From the NCBI GenBank assembly GCA_959020715.1, contig CAUESV010000012.1:1-64000 (forward strand): a stretch of 64,000 nucleotides of DNA. Direction: 5' to 3'. Below are positions 7,895 through 17,106 of the stretch, piece after piece (positions within the stretch are counted from its first letter, which is position 1; every line of letters begins with the position of its first letter). Under the pieces are notes generated by a model, which saw nothing but the letters and a program-made list of their open reading frames with translations, searched no databases and was not told where the DNA came from. The DNA comes from an uncultured Collinsella sp. GTDB taxonomy: Bacteria > Actinomycetota > Coriobacteriia > Coriobacteriales > Coriobacteriaceae. Made by a program: the position numbers and the translations under genes.

Positions 7895-8503
7895 TTATAG
7901 TATCGATTCCGCGTCGGATTGAGTCTTGGGCATTTCCTCGCAACCCTTTAGGCAAATAAATGTTCTCGTGAAAAGAAAAGTGTTATAAAGCAGGGATTTC
8001 GTTTCGCACACTATTCGAAACGAGAGAGCTAAATACATAAAACAGATGAGCACTTCAACATAATAATCGCAGCAAATCACTGCAACCAATTTTAAAAACG
8101 TGGTTTGATCGATTAGAGAGATCAAAAGGCTCAGCGTAAAGGCTGTTGCAAATAAAACAAGCACGTTCTCGTAGTAAAAAAGGAAATTCAATAGTGGGTT
8201 ACCTTCGTGTGAAGCCAACCCATGAATATATGCACCATCCAGCAGGCTGAAAAAGATTGCAAAGATTGAGAGCGCAATTCCGAATAACCCCAAAAACACA
8301 TCTTTTAATGTCAAGGACAAATTCACAATTAACTCAACGGAATTTGGAGCATTAAGCATATTTAGCGAAAGAACCAAGGAGATAGCTGAAACTCCAATGG
8401 AGATTGGCAGGTTTCCTTTTACGGGCTTTAACTCGCGCAGGGCACCACTGATTAATTCGCCAGAGCTTCTTACTTCAGCAAATTGGGAAAGAACGTCAGG
8501 CAT
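7895..8503 (-). CDS. Multi-spanning membrane protein, partner of the upstream sensor-like gene
   Basis: A 202-residue protein with four to five predicted membrane helices: near residues 32-52, 62-88, 108-133, and 138-168, possibly as two. A short polar C-terminal tail contains a Cys pair region. GAAGGG lies nine bases before the ATG. It begins 12 bases after the stop of the 314-residue gene, so the two form a unit. A soluble protein followed by a small membrane protein is the layout of phage-exclusion pairs such as RexAB and Kiwa (KwaA/KwaB), but I cannot demonstrate homology. AT-rich. Function unknown. Confidence 0.6.
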   Translation of the reverse strand: MPDVLSQFAEVRSSGELISGALRELKPVKGNLPISIGVSAISLVLSLNMLNAPNSVELIVNLSLTLKDVFLGLFGIALSIFAIFFSLLDGAYIHGLASHEGNPLLNFLFYYENVLVLFATAFTLSLLISLIDQTTFLKLVAVICCDYYVEVLICFMYLALSFRIVCETKSLLYNTFLFTRTFICLKGCEEMPKTQSDAESIL

Positions 8504-8515
8504 TAAGAGACCCTT

Positions 8516-9460
8516 CTAAATTTTATTAACGAGTAATTCGAGGATATTGAGCGCTTTGTAATAAAAGGCTGCATTATCTTCACTTGCTTCAGGTAGATAA
8601 TTGCGTTTCATGCAGTAGTCTGCAATTCTCTTGTCGTCGTCACCGCTTAGATTTCCAGCACTTGGAATCTGAAGCTCGGAACCAAGCTGATTGTCAGTAA
8701 TTTTGACTTTTGTTCCATCGGTTTTTTCACCAGTTACCGTTGCTGAGGCGACGCCAGAGGCAATGCTATCCTGGAAAAGGTCAGAAATCCCCTTAGCTGA
8801 TTTAGGAGAATTGAAAGTTAAATTTCCCGTTTTTGAGTCAACCGAATTCATTGCGGAACGTACACACGCTAGTATCGGTCCTGGATCAATATCATTGTTT
8901 AAAGGGAAAAATCGAAGATTAATTGACTTAATTTTCGCAAATTCGTTGATAGTCTCATCAATACTATCAGGCAAGGGCATGTTAACAATATTAATTACAG
9001 CATTAGGAAGTTGAGGCAAACCCGCCTTATCCCTTTCTCGGTTAGCCTCGCGAGTGTAACGATCGACAACTTTCCTCAAAACGGCTTGAAAACTCTTGAG
9101 ATTAGGGCTTTGGCCCTCATTCTTAACGAGGATCATTCTATGGCTCTTGAGATAGATAATAAATCGAGAGTATGGAGCAGTTGGGACGGAGCTTGGAGAG
9201 GGAACGAGCTCATTATCGACAACGATAGTTCGCACCCTGTAATGAGTTTCACGGATCAGATTTCCTGTGAGAACATATTCCGAGTTTATTAGCTTCAATT
9301 CAACATCTGAGAAATAGCTGACATTTTTGGAGGTACGAACTTTCTGTTCGTTGCAGAACGCTGGATACAAAATGTCTTGGAAGTGAGTCAACATGGGTTC
9401 ATTATCTGGTCCATATGTAACGTTGAAATTTGCGATACTTAGTTTTTTCACTTCGTCCAT
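8516..9460 (-). CDS. Unknown soluble protein, candidate sensor of a two-gene defence-like unit
   Basis: A 314-residue soluble protein. The start at 9460 is set by AAAGGAACGCAA before the ATG. The central part looks alpha/beta (FIIYLKSHRMILVKNEGQSP, then FQAVLRKVVDRYTREANRE), followed by a second mixed domain. The C-terminal region has TGEKTDGTKVKITDNQLGSE and an acidic helix. No enzyme motif is visible. The order of a strand-rich N-terminal part, a middle stretch that may act as a clamp, and a C-terminal helix loosely recalls RexA- and DUF4747-type proteins. It is followed by a membrane-protein gene after 12 bases. I do not recognise the family; the defence idea rests on architecture and neighbourhood. 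Confidence 0.55.
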   Translation of the reverse strand: MDEVKKLSIANFNVTYGPDNEPMLTHFQDILYPAFCNEQKVRTSKNVSYFSDVELKLINSEYVLTGNLIRETHYRVRTIVVDNELVPSPSSVPTAPYSRFIIYLKSHRMILVKNEGQSPNLKSFQAVLRKVVDRYTREANRERDKAGLPQLPNAVINIVNMPLPDSIDETINEFAKIKSINLRFFPLNNDIDPGPILACVRSAMNSVDSKTGNLTFNSPKSAKGISDLFQDSIASGVASATVTGEKTDGTKVKITDNQLGSELQIPSAGNLSGDDDKRIADYCMKRNYLPEASEDNAAFYYKALNILELLVNKI

Positions 9461-9480
9461 TTGCGTTCCTTTAAATAACA

Positions 9481-9517
9481 AATAATGCGCGGAAAGCATT
9501 ACTTCCCGCGCATTATT
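9481..9517 (-). terminator. Strong hairpin between the two accessory modules
   Basis: A perfect 12-bp stem (AATAATGCGCGG / CCGCGCATTATT, 13-base loop) with AT-rich flanks on both sides. On the minus strand it can terminate transcripts from the exopolysaccharide/EEP side, and it lies only 20 bases before the start of the next gene, so it may also act as that gene's leader. Confidence 0.75.
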
Positions 9518-9624
9518 TTAGTTTATATAGGTATAGGCTAAAGTCCTGGAGCTATGACATATGGTCATATTTCGGATGCTTGTCAAAATGCTTTCAAATG
9601 CGCAACCCAAAAAAAGTTAAGGCG

Positions 9625-10191
9625 TTAAAACGTCTCTTCGGTCTCATTCATCAGTCGGTTGCAGATGTAAATCAATTTTTCACTTCTTAGAAGTTGGTTA
9701 AAAACGCACTCAAGATCATCGTCGTCGCTTATCGCAATATTGCATGGCTTGGATTCATCGTATTTGTAACGATTGTTGTTTTTTGCCAAGTCACTATACA
9801 CGCCCTGGTCCACTGTCATAACTACGGGATATTGTGGACCAACTACTATGGTGAATACCCTGAATCGATATCTATCAGAACGAATCTCGAAGCAGTAATC
9901 AATTTTGTTATATAGTTTGCTGGCATCTTCTAGATTAGATTCTGGAGTGCGATAAATTAAGCTTGCGTCAGAAACCTTTGAGGCTATAACTGAAGCGCTT
10001 TCAGCAAAATCAAGCAATGGGGAAAGCGACCTGTTTACGTCAAAAGTCTTGGAAAACACCCCTTTGACCTTACCATTGGATGCATCTAACAGCAATTTAG
10101 CCTGTTCGTCAAAATACGGGACAATCCTCTTGGTTGATTTTTGCTGAGACTGAGAGAGCACCTCTACCCAAGGGTTTTCACTAGAAGTCAT
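9625..10191 (-). CDS. Unknown protein downstream of the EEP nuclease
   Basis: A 188-residue soluble protein starting at the ATG at 10191, with a weak GGCGGG upstream. It has a helical N-terminal region (EVLSQSQQKSTKRIVPYFDE), a middle with many Ser/Ala (FAESASVIASKVSDASLIY), and a beta-rich C-terminal half (YRFRVFTIVVGPQYPVVMTV) followed by acidic DDDDLE. I do not recognise it. It starts 11 bases after the EEP nuclease stop and is probably co-translated with it. It might be a regulatory or immunity partner of the nuclease. Confidence 0.55.
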   Translation of the reverse strand: MTSSENPWVEVLSQSQQKSTKRIVPYFDEQAKLLLDASNGKVKGVFSKTFDVNRSLSPLLDFAESASVIASKVSDASLIYRTPESNLEDASKLYNKIDYCFEIRSDRYRFRVFTIVVGPQYPVVMTVDQGVYSDLAKNNNRYKYDESKPCNIAISDDDDLECVFNQLLRSEKLIYICNRLMNETEETF

Positions 10192-10202
10192 CAATAACCC
10201 GC

Positions 10203-10988
10203 CTAACTCAAATCGATATCAACTAATAACGGCAGATGGTCACTTATCTTGCTGTCGGGACGAACTTTTGCAATCAAGTCCCTATCCCCTATCCTCTTTA
10301 AATAGCTATACGAATTAATGCTGTCCATCAATTCTGGGCTTACTAGAGTTTGGTCATAACAGTTCCAAACAGGACTGGTGCAATCCCCAGAATAGTAAAA
10401 GGAGCCATAGTTTTCCGACTCTTCCGACAACCAGTGGATTGTTGGGTTATATAGAAAGGGATATTCGTCCCCGCACCACGTTCTTGTGGCTTTATTCCTT
10501 ACTACTCCCTTGAATAACATCGCGTTAAACGCGTTGGGTAGAAGCATTTCCTTGTCGTAAGGATTTGCGTTTAAATCGCCCATGATGATTGTCTTGACAA
10601 TTGATGCCTTGGTTTCGTATCCGTGAATCACATCCAGCATTTTGCGTATATCCACCAACCTTGGTTCTGGATCAGCCGAAGACATACGATCGACAAGGTG
10701 AGCCGCGGCAATAAGAAAGTAGATCTCACCGATTTTCATTGGCAGCACGGTGAACCTAGATTCCTCAAAGCAATCAAGAATCTCAATGGACTCTCGAGCA
10801 ATAATTTTGACTTTGTCACACCCACCGCGGCCTATTGGGCGAAATCCAGATCGAATTAGCAAGTCATCTGAAAAGTCACTACCAGAAAACTCGGCAAAAG
10901 CCGCAATGCCGACCTCTTCCTCTCGCATGCACGTGAGGGCAAGATCGGCATTGTCTTTCTTATTTAGGTTCCAAAAGAGTAGCTTCAT
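10203..10988 (-). CDS. Endonuclease/exonuclease/phosphatase (EEP) family protein
   Basis: A 261-residue member of the EEP fold (DNase I/exonuclease III-like). The catalytic motifs appear in order: WNLNKKD near residue 6, AFAEFSG with the metal-binding Glu near 33, AAHLVD, MGDLNANPYD near 140, a YDQTLVSPE block and C-terminal SDHLPLLVD. EEP enzymes cut phosphodiester bonds in DNA, RNA, lipids or small molecules; the substrate here is unknown. No signal peptide, so it is cytosolic. It follows wecB after 17 bases without a terminator, so it may be read from the exopolysaccharide operon. It is AT-rich, unlike wecB, indicating separate origin. Confidence 0.8.
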   Translation of the reverse strand: MKLLFWNLNKKDNADLALTCMREEEVGIAAFAEFSGSDFSDDLLIRSGFRPIGRGGCDKVKIIARESIEILDCFEESRFTVLPMKIGEIYFLIAAAHLVDRMSSADPEPRLVDIRKMLDVIHGYETKASIVKTIIMGDLNANPYDKEMLLPNAFNAMLFKGVVRNKATRTWCGDEYPFLYNPTIHWLSEESENYGSFYYSGDCTSPVWNCYDQTLVSPELMDSINSYSYLKRIGDRDLIAKVRPDSKISDHLPLLVDIDLS

Positions 10989-11005
10989 AAACAGCTCAGA
11001 GATAA

Positions 11006-12100
11006 CTACTTCGCAAGCACGCCAGCAATTCGCTCGCTCGCATGCCCGTCACCGTAGGGATTCGACGCATGGCTCATGGCCTCGTACTCGGCCTGATCGG
11101 AGAGCAGTCGGCTGAACTCGCGGTAGATCACGTCCTCCTCGGTGCCGACGAGCTTCAGCGTGCCGGCGGCCACGCCTTCGGGGCGCTCGGTGGTGTCTCG
11201 CATGACGAGTACCGGCTTGCCCAGGCTCGGGGCCTCCTCCTGGATGCCGCCGGAGTCGGTGAGGATGAGGTGGCTCGCCGCCATGAAGTTGTGGAAGTCG
11301 AGTACCTCGAGCGGGTCGATGATGTGCAGTCGGTCGAAGCCGTCGAGCTCCTCGTGCGCCGCCTTGCGGACGAGCGGGTTCATGTGGATGGGGTAGATCG
11401 CCTTGGTGTCGGGATGCTCCTCCATCACGCGGCGGATGGCGCGGAACATGCGGTGCATGGGCTCGCCGAGGTTCTCGCGGCGGTGCGCCGTGATGAGGAT
11501 GAGGCGGGAGCCCTCCGCCCACTCGAGCTCGGGGTGGGCGTAACCCTCGCGCACGGTGGTACGCAGGGCGTCGATGCCGGTGTTCCCGGTGACCCAGATC
11601 TTGGATTCGGGCTTGCCCTCGCCGAGCAGGTTCTGCTTGCTCGCCTCCGTGGGGGCGAAGTAGTACTCGCTCACGATGTCGACGGCCTGGCGGTTGAACT
11701 CCTCTGGCCAGGGGCTGTAGATGTCGTGCGTGCGCAGGCCAGCCTCGACGTGGCCCACGGGGATCTGCAGGTAGAAGCAGGCAAGCGCCGCGGCGAAGCT
11801 GGTCGTTGTGTCTCCGTGGACCAGGACGACGTCGGGCCTCTCGTCCTCGAGCACGGCCTTGAGCTTGAGCAGCACGTCGCATGTCACGTCGAATAGCGTC
11901 TGGCCCGGCTTCATGATCGCCAGGTCGTGGTCGGGTGTCACGTCGAAGGCGCGCAGCACCTGGTCGAGCATCTCACGGTGCTGGCCGGTCACGGTGACGA
12001 CAGTCTCGTACTCATCCCTGCGCGCCTTCAGCTCGTTGACGAGCGGGCACATCTTGATGGCCTCCGGGCGGGTGCCGAAGACGAGCATCACTTTCTTCAT
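11006..12100 (-). CDS. wecB: UDP-N-acetylglucosamine 2-epimerase (non-hydrolysing)
   Basis: Interconverts UDP-GlcNAc and UDP-ManNAc for exopolysaccharide or teichoic-type polymers. The start at 12100 (MKKVMLVFGTRPEAIKMCPL) has GAAAGG upstream; the longer open frame is not needed. Family hallmarks visible: GTRPEAIK, VHGDTTTS, GHVEAGLRT, ITAHRREN, and LTDSGGIQEEAPSLGKPVLV near the C-terminus. The length of 364 residues is typical. It is the last recognisable polysaccharide gene of the operon and is GC-rich, unlike the AT-rich genes just upstream. The natural partner dehydrogenase could be the enzyme at 21543-22802. Confidence 0.93.
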   Translation of the reverse strand: MKKVMLVFGTRPEAIKMCPLVNELKARRDEYETVVTVTGQHREMLDQVLRAFDVTPDHDLAIMKPGQTLFDVTCDVLLKLKAVLEDERPDVVLVHGDTTTSFAAALACFYLQIPVGHVEAGLRTHDIYSPWPEEFNRQAVDIVSEYYFAPTEASKQNLLGEGKPESKIWVTGNTGIDALRTTVREGYAHPELEWAEGSRLILITAHRRENLGEPMHRMFRAIRRVMEEHPDTKAIYPIHMNPLVRKAAHEELDGFDRLHIIDPLEVLDFHNFMAASHLILTDSGGIQEEAPSLGKPVLVMRDTTERPEGVAAGTLKLVGTEEDVIYREFSRLLSDQAEYEAMSHASNPYGDGHASERIAGVLAK

Positions 12101-12203
12101 AAGTAATAACCTTTCTGCAAATTTACTAAGATGCACTGTTTCAAATAAGCAGGGAGATGATTCGGTATTAAAAACAATGAAAATAGCCTTTGTTTCCCTT
12201 GGC

Positions 12204-13139
12204 TTATTTGGGCTCGTTCCATAATTCGCCAAGCTTAAAATCATATTCATCGGGATATATACATTCGTACCCGCTGCCGTTGGTGAATGTCATTTCACCA
12301 AAATATACTCGCCCATTGATGTCATAGAAATCCACTCGAACATGTGGAAATTCGGCACTTAAGATTTGAGCGCACTTTTTCATTTCGTCAAAGCAATCAG
12401 GTTTAGGGGGTAAGTTAGTAGGGAGGCCATAGTTCAGCTGGTTCCACTCTACAAGCCGCCAATCTAAATCAAAGACCGCTCGCCTATGATTAACCTGCCT
12501 ATCGCAGTCTACCCAAACGAATTTAGGGGCACCGTCGAAACATAGGAACTTGTAATCATTTAGTTCATCGGTCTTGGCATCTTTCATATACTTTTCAGCA
12601 ATTACCATTGGCTTAATGTCAAGATACTGCTTCTCGAAAGTCAACCATCCGTAGCGCATCTTCATCCAACGACTAAGCGTCTTCTTAGCCACCGTAAGGT
12701 TTAACTTACTTCGGTCGGGAACAATGAGATTAGTTCCCGAAGCATTATTCGTTTTAAGTACGAAAGACTGCGGAAGAGCATCCCAGTCGATATCGTCAAC
12801 ACTTTCCCAAGCACCGATCAATGGAATAAGGTATTCGGGTCCCAACTTATCAGAAACCCATTCCCTTACAGCAAACTTATCAGAAAGGAGAGCCATATTA
12901 TGATCTAAACCGAACATCTTTCGCCATTGGATTTTCTCCGTATAGCGCCTTGGATTCCCGAAATTCAAATCATGCCCGGTTTTTTCTTTGTAAAGGCTAG
13001 CAACCTGTTTAAGCTGCTCATCATCACTCATTCTTGAGTGAGCCTTGATTACTCGAATGCGGTTCTTATACTGAAGCCAGGCGTAAAAATTCGGGCAGTA
13101 TTGATTCAAAAAGCTTTTTACATTCATATAGCCATCCAT
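12204..13139 (-). CDS. TupA-like ATP-grasp protein
   Basis: A 311-residue protein of the TupA-like ATP-grasp family, found in teichuronopeptide and exopolysaccharide loci, where it is thought to ligate an amino acid or similar group to a sugar. Visible features are the N-terminal NPRRYTEKIQWRKMF, DKFAVREWVSDKLG, KTNNASGTNLIV (ATP-grasp loop), then DYKFLCFDGAPKFVWVD and the terminal VDFYDINGRVYFGEMTF with the metal-binding acidic residues. The start is uncertain: ATG 13139 directly follows GAGG, and ATG 13127 is an alternative. Very AT-rich, so probably transferred together with the flippase and polymerase. Confidence 0.85.
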   Translation of the reverse strand: MDGYMNVKSFLNQYCPNFYAWLQYKNRIRVIKAHSRMSDDEQLKQVASLYKEKTGHDLNFGNPRRYTEKIQWRKMFGLDHNMALLSDKFAVREWVSDKLGPEYLIPLIGAWESVDDIDWDALPQSFVLKTNNASGTNLIVPDRSKLNLTVAKKTLSRWMKMRYGWLTFEKQYLDIKPMVIAEKYMKDAKTDELNDYKFLCFDGAPKFVWVDCDRQVNHRRAVFDLDWRLVEWNQLNYGLPTNLPPKPDCFDEMKKCAQILSAEFPHVRVDFYDINGRVYFGEMTFTNGSGYECIYPDEYDFKLGELWNEPK

Positions 13140-13191
13140 CCTCGAAAAATTATAAATAGAAGCTGAACTATTGGTTACAAGATAAAGGCAG

Positions 13192-14474
13192 CTAACTTGC
13201 GTTAACAAACTGGTCTTTTGCGATTTTCCTATCTACATCAATAAGTAAGACCCAAAGAACCAATTCAGAGAGAAGGGGTGCAAGGCAGGCACCGTCACCA
13301 TGAAATAAATAAATTAGAACTAGATTTGAAAGCACAGTAAAAACAACTGATATATTAAAGCAGCGGCTGTATTCTTTATCATGGCCGCTCGCAAGCAATG
13401 TTTGAATGCCAAGAAAGTTGTTATTGATGGAAACAACAACCCATGCCAATAGCGGATAGATCCAATAAAAGAAGTTTGCATACTCATCGCCAAAAGCGAT
13501 GGCAATCACTGGTTTGGCTAATATAGCTATGAGAAGAGCGGCGAACAAAAACGGAGGGAAGACCCACTTTCTTGTACGTCGCACGAAAGCCTTGCCATCA
13601 CCATAAGAGCTTACAATCCGCTGACTTGAAATTGGGTAAAGAACCTGGCTAATTGGAGACCAGGCAAGCAACATAACTGTGGGTATTTTTTGTATAGCAG
13701 CATAAATACCAGTCTCATAACTTGAAGCAAAAAACCCAGGAACGTAAGGCCGATTGCGCCGAATACCTTAGAGCTTAGCTGGGTAGTAAAAACAAACCAT
13801 CCGCTTTTAAGCTCGCTGAGCACTTCAGGTATAGTTACTCGAACATAATGAATATTGAACTTTCTCCAGGCGATAACGTTGCTTAAGAGACTAACAACAA
13901 TCGGAGTAATCGAGTAAAGAATGCAGTAGACAAACAAATCATTGTTACTTTTCACTAATGCAAAAATAAGCAGAACAGAGATGGTTCGCCCGATAATATT
14001 TGAAATAGAAACGAATCGCATGCACTGCATCCCCTGGAATAGCCAATTCAGTTGGAAGCAGTACCCAATCATCGTAGCTGTAAGGATAGCAAGACAAACA
14101 CACTGGTCAACTTGACTGTAGTTAAATAATGTATAAACAATCGTGAGTACTATGCACGGAAGCATAAGTATGAGACGCGAAGCCAAGACGCGAGAATAGA
14201 GCCCCCTAAGAGAATCTTCAGAGTTCTCCTGAAGGGCTACCTTTCGAGTAGCAGACATCCCGAATCCATACTCGACAATTACCTGATAATAGCCCTGAAG
14301 ATTCAATGAAATTGAGAATAGTCCATACTGCGAAGGACCAAGAATTCGCGTGATGTATGGAAGTGTAACTAAAGGAATGACCGTATTAAAAATTTGCAAT
14401 AAATAGAGCCACATCCCATTATGAAGCGCCTTCTTACCGGCAAGCCTCTTAACGGGTTCAATAAATCTTCCCAC
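13192..14474 (-). pseudogene. wzx: Polysaccharide flippase (Wzx/MATE type), frameshifted
   Basis: Two overlapping frames make one flippase of about 427 residues with some twelve membrane helices. The first (14474 to about 13735) starts in a typical way (NTVIPLVTLPYITRILGPSQ, then YGLFSISLNLQGYYQVIVEYGF) and goes out of frame after LTFLGF. The second resumes with ASSYETGIYAAIQKIPTVML and runs to 13192. The frames meet at six A (13729-13734; six T on the coding strand). One extra T rejoins GFFASSYETG, and the span is one base short of a multiple of three. The protein would carry lipid-linked repeat units outward. Either a homopolymer error, an inactivating mutation, or a slippage/phase-variation site. 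Confidence 0.85.
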
Positions 14475-14569
14475 TTAGAATCCAATCGTTGTTATAAAAC
14501 GAATGCGGCAAATACTGAAAAGAAAAAATGCATTTAAAGAAATGAACCGTCGCATCAAGACAGAAAGGC

Positions 14570-15901
14570 TCACTTGAAACTTACGTCAGAGAAATCACGC
14601 TCGACCGACAATGCTCCTACTGGTTCTTTCTTTTGAGCGCATCCATATGCATACGAGAAAAGCGCTAGATAAAAAGGAACATCGAAAGCTCTCTGGCCGT
14701 CAAAGATATTCATCGCAAGACAGGAAAGAAGAGCATAGGATACGGCAGAAATTACCAGAACGGCCGTTCCTCGTGAATTACCATCTTTTAAGATTCGAAA
14801 AGAGGAGCCAATGGCTAGATAAACGAAATAACCGTAGGTCCAAAAAGCGAGAAGGCCGAATCTGAAGAACTCTCCAAGTATGCCAATATCTTCAAGCCAG
14901 TAAACATGGTTTACGCCATACGTCATCATAGCTGCAGCCTGCGAATTGCTTGAAGTAAGAAGTCCAAGGCCAAGCACGCTGCAATTATTGGTTACTATAT
15001 TCCAATAGTGCAAAATATTATCAATTCGAACTTGTGTCGACTGGCTCATAACCGAATTGGTTGTAGAGAAAGTATCGAAGAAGGCCTGAGAATAATTACT
15101 AGTGACGACAAGAATTATCACAATAATTATTACCGTGCGCTGCAACAAGCCAATGCCTGATCTATGGCTTACAAAGAAGAGTCCAAAAACACAAGCGGCA
15201 ATCACGGACAACATCTGATAGCGGTACGCAGAAACGAATAGCGTGAAAAACACCAATCCAGCAAGAATTAAAATTTGAAGAATGCAAGCCCTGCGTTCAA
15301 CAATGAAGCACATGGCAACAGCAAGAAGAATCCCAATGAGAAACCCAGCATTAACCCTTTGCAAACCACCTCTAAACCAGTCCTCATACTCAAAGAGAAG
15401 TCGTTCGAACACAAGCTTCCCGCTGTAGTTGTAGCAATACCAAGAAATGGCTTTGCAAATCAAAATCCCAACAACGAGCACTGCAACGACTTTAAGTAAT
15501 CTGAGAGGACCGCCATCCCTCTTGAAGAAAAAGATAAGAGGGTATGCAAAAAAAATGTAGCTATAGGGGGTAATCACTCTCAATATAGTGTCAAGTGAAT
15601 AATCATAAAAGGCAGCAGTCCAAAGTGTAGTAAATACAACAATCGGAATGTAGCCAGCGAGATAGCGTCTTAACTTAGCGAAATAGGGCTTGAGCTCCTC
15701 ATCGCCTTCTGCAGTAATGGAAACGTAGATAGCCATAACAAAGCCAAGCAAAACCACGATGTAGCGAATGACATTATTGCCGAGTACCTCATTTTTAGTT
15801 AAAAGTGGATATCCGAGCATAAGGAAAGTGCTTAGCACAACCCCAGCACGAATCCAGCTAACCGAAACCCTATTTTCTTGGATATCTGCAAAAGAGCCCA
15901 T
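14570..15901 (-). CDS. O-antigen/exopolysaccharide polymerase, Wzy-like
   Basis: A 443-residue membrane protein with around ten to twelve predicted helices and one larger extracytoplasmic loop in the C-terminal half (TSNYSQAFFDTFSTTNSVMS, then SQSTQVRIDNILHYWNIV). This is the Wzy/O-antigen ligase layout; VRIDNILHYW-type Arg motifs are common in such loops. It presumably joins lipid-linked repeat units after flipping. Sequence conservation in this class is low, so the call rests on topology and on position between the flippase and glycosyltransferases. AT-rich. Confidence 0.75.
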   Translation of the reverse strand: MGSFADIQENRVSVSWIRAGVVLSTFLMLGYPLLTKNEVLGNNVIRYIVVLLGFVMAIYVSITAEGDEELKPYFAKLRRYLAGYIPIVVFTTLWTAAFYDYSLDTILRVITPYSYIFFAYPLIFFFKRDGGPLRLLKVVAVLVVGILICKAISWYCYNYSGKLVFERLLFEYEDWFRGGLQRVNAGFLIGILLAVAMCFIVERRACILQILILAGLVFFTLFVSAYRYQMLSVIAACVFGLFFVSHRSGIGLLQRTVIIIVIILVVTSNYSQAFFDTFSTTNSVMSQSTQVRIDNILHYWNIVTNNCSVLGLGLLTSSNSQAAAMMTYGVNHVYWLEDIGILGEFFRFGLLAFWTYGYFVYLAIGSSFRILKDGNSRGTAVLVISAVSYALLSCLAMNIFDGQRAFDVPFYLALFSYAYGCAQKKEPVGALSVERDFSDVSFK

Positions 15902-15948
15902 GAAACGTCTTGACCTCTCAGTGAATAAGAAGGGGGAGAGAATTATTG

Positions 15949-17097
15949 CTATCCCAGAATGTCGGCAACGATGGAATCCAAATCTGTTTCATCACAAAAC
16001 GCTTTGCAACCCGAAGCCATTTCATCATGTCGGGCATCAACATATAACAATTTTTCGCTGATACTAGATGGTTCAAGGCTCTCACAGCAAACCCCGATGT
16101 TGTATTTCTCAAATGGAATCCGCAGTCCAAGAACATCAGTCCCGACCATAGGAACCCCGAATCCGGCATACTCATAGATTTTATTGGGGGCACAATAAAG
16201 CACATTTAATGGCGAGATAACCTTACTCTTATAGTTCGAGATATAACGTAATAAGCCAATGTATGCATACTGTAGGAAATGAAGGTGACTAGGAGGATTG
16301 AAGAATCCAAGATAAACCACCTGCTGATGAGCGCTCAGAAAAGCATCAAAAACTTCCTGCTGTCCTTCTGGTACTTTACCGAGCACATAAAGAGCAAAGT
16401 CCTCCCCCATCATCTCGACAGCCTCAGCAAAAGGTCCGAGGTTCCTATCGACGCTCATTACGCCGAGATACATGACGATTTTTCTATCCTCCTGCCTAAG
16501 CCTGTCGAGCAGGAATGAAATTTGGTCATCAGCGTATCCAGGGTCCAATGAATACGGCTTGTTCGGCAAAACTTTGGGAACCTGGGGAAGGTTCCACATA
16601 ACTTGCTGGATATAAGCCCTATTCTGCTCAGGAACTACAACTTTCCATGCTTTACGTGCATAGCTGGGCAAGTCAAACTTCAGGAATCTTGCGCCGCTAA
16701 ATAACGGGAAAGACTCTTCCAGTTCCATAAGTTGTAAAACATGTTTTTTGCCATCAAGTGCCGTGCTCAAAGCGCGTACAGTCGAATCTGTGGTGGTCCA
16801 AACAACATCGTCATCTGAGTAGAAACTATCTAAAGCGTCCTTATACATCCTGCCAATGCATAGCCTACGCTTAACCCTACCTATAGGATCTGAGCTGTCG
16901 CTTAGCGGGATATCTTTAACGAAGATCCCGTCATGGTCAAGAATGCGCGAGGGAATTCTGTCAGTGTTGCCGGCAATAAGAACGACATTGCGATGATTCG
17001 AAAGCAAATTTTCCAGCAAATTAAGCACAGGGGGATAGAACATCACATTGCCGTAATGCACAACTATTATCTTGTTGTTAGCGTTAAAACGAGCCAT
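15949..17097 (-). CDS. Glycosyltransferase, GT-B fold
   Basis: A 382-residue cytosolic glycosyltransferase. The N-terminal half begins with IIVVHYGNVMFYPPVLNLLE, a Rossmann-type strand and loop. The C-terminal half has IVMYLGVMSVDRNL, FALYVLGKVP, VVYLGFFNP and a terminal CAPNKIYEYAGFGVPMVGTD, matching the acceptor/donor domain of GT4-like enzymes (the E..G.G.P motif for the nucleotide sugar). Sugar specificity cannot be read. It starts 9 bases after the next upstream gene, within the operon. Confidence 0.8.
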   Translation of the reverse strand: MARFNANNKIIVVHYGNVMFYPPVLNLLENLLSNHRNVVLIAGNTDRIPSRILDHDGIFVKDIPLSDSSDPIGRVKRRLCIGRMYKDALDSFYSDDDVVWTTTDSTVRALSTALDGKKHVLQLMELEESFPLFSGARFLKFDLPSYARKAWKVVVPEQNRAYIQQVMWNLPQVPKVLPNKPYSLDPGYADDQISFLLDRLRQEDRKIVMYLGVMSVDRNLGPFAEAVEMMGEDFALYVLGKVPEGQQEVFDAFLSAHQQVVYLGFFNPPSHLHFLQYAYIGLLRYISNYKSKVISPLNVLYCAPNKIYEYAGFGVPMVGTDVLGLRIPFEKYNIGVCCESLEPSSISEKLLYVDARHDEMASGCKAFCDETDLDSIVADILG

Positions 17098-17106
17098 TAT
17101 GTCCTC

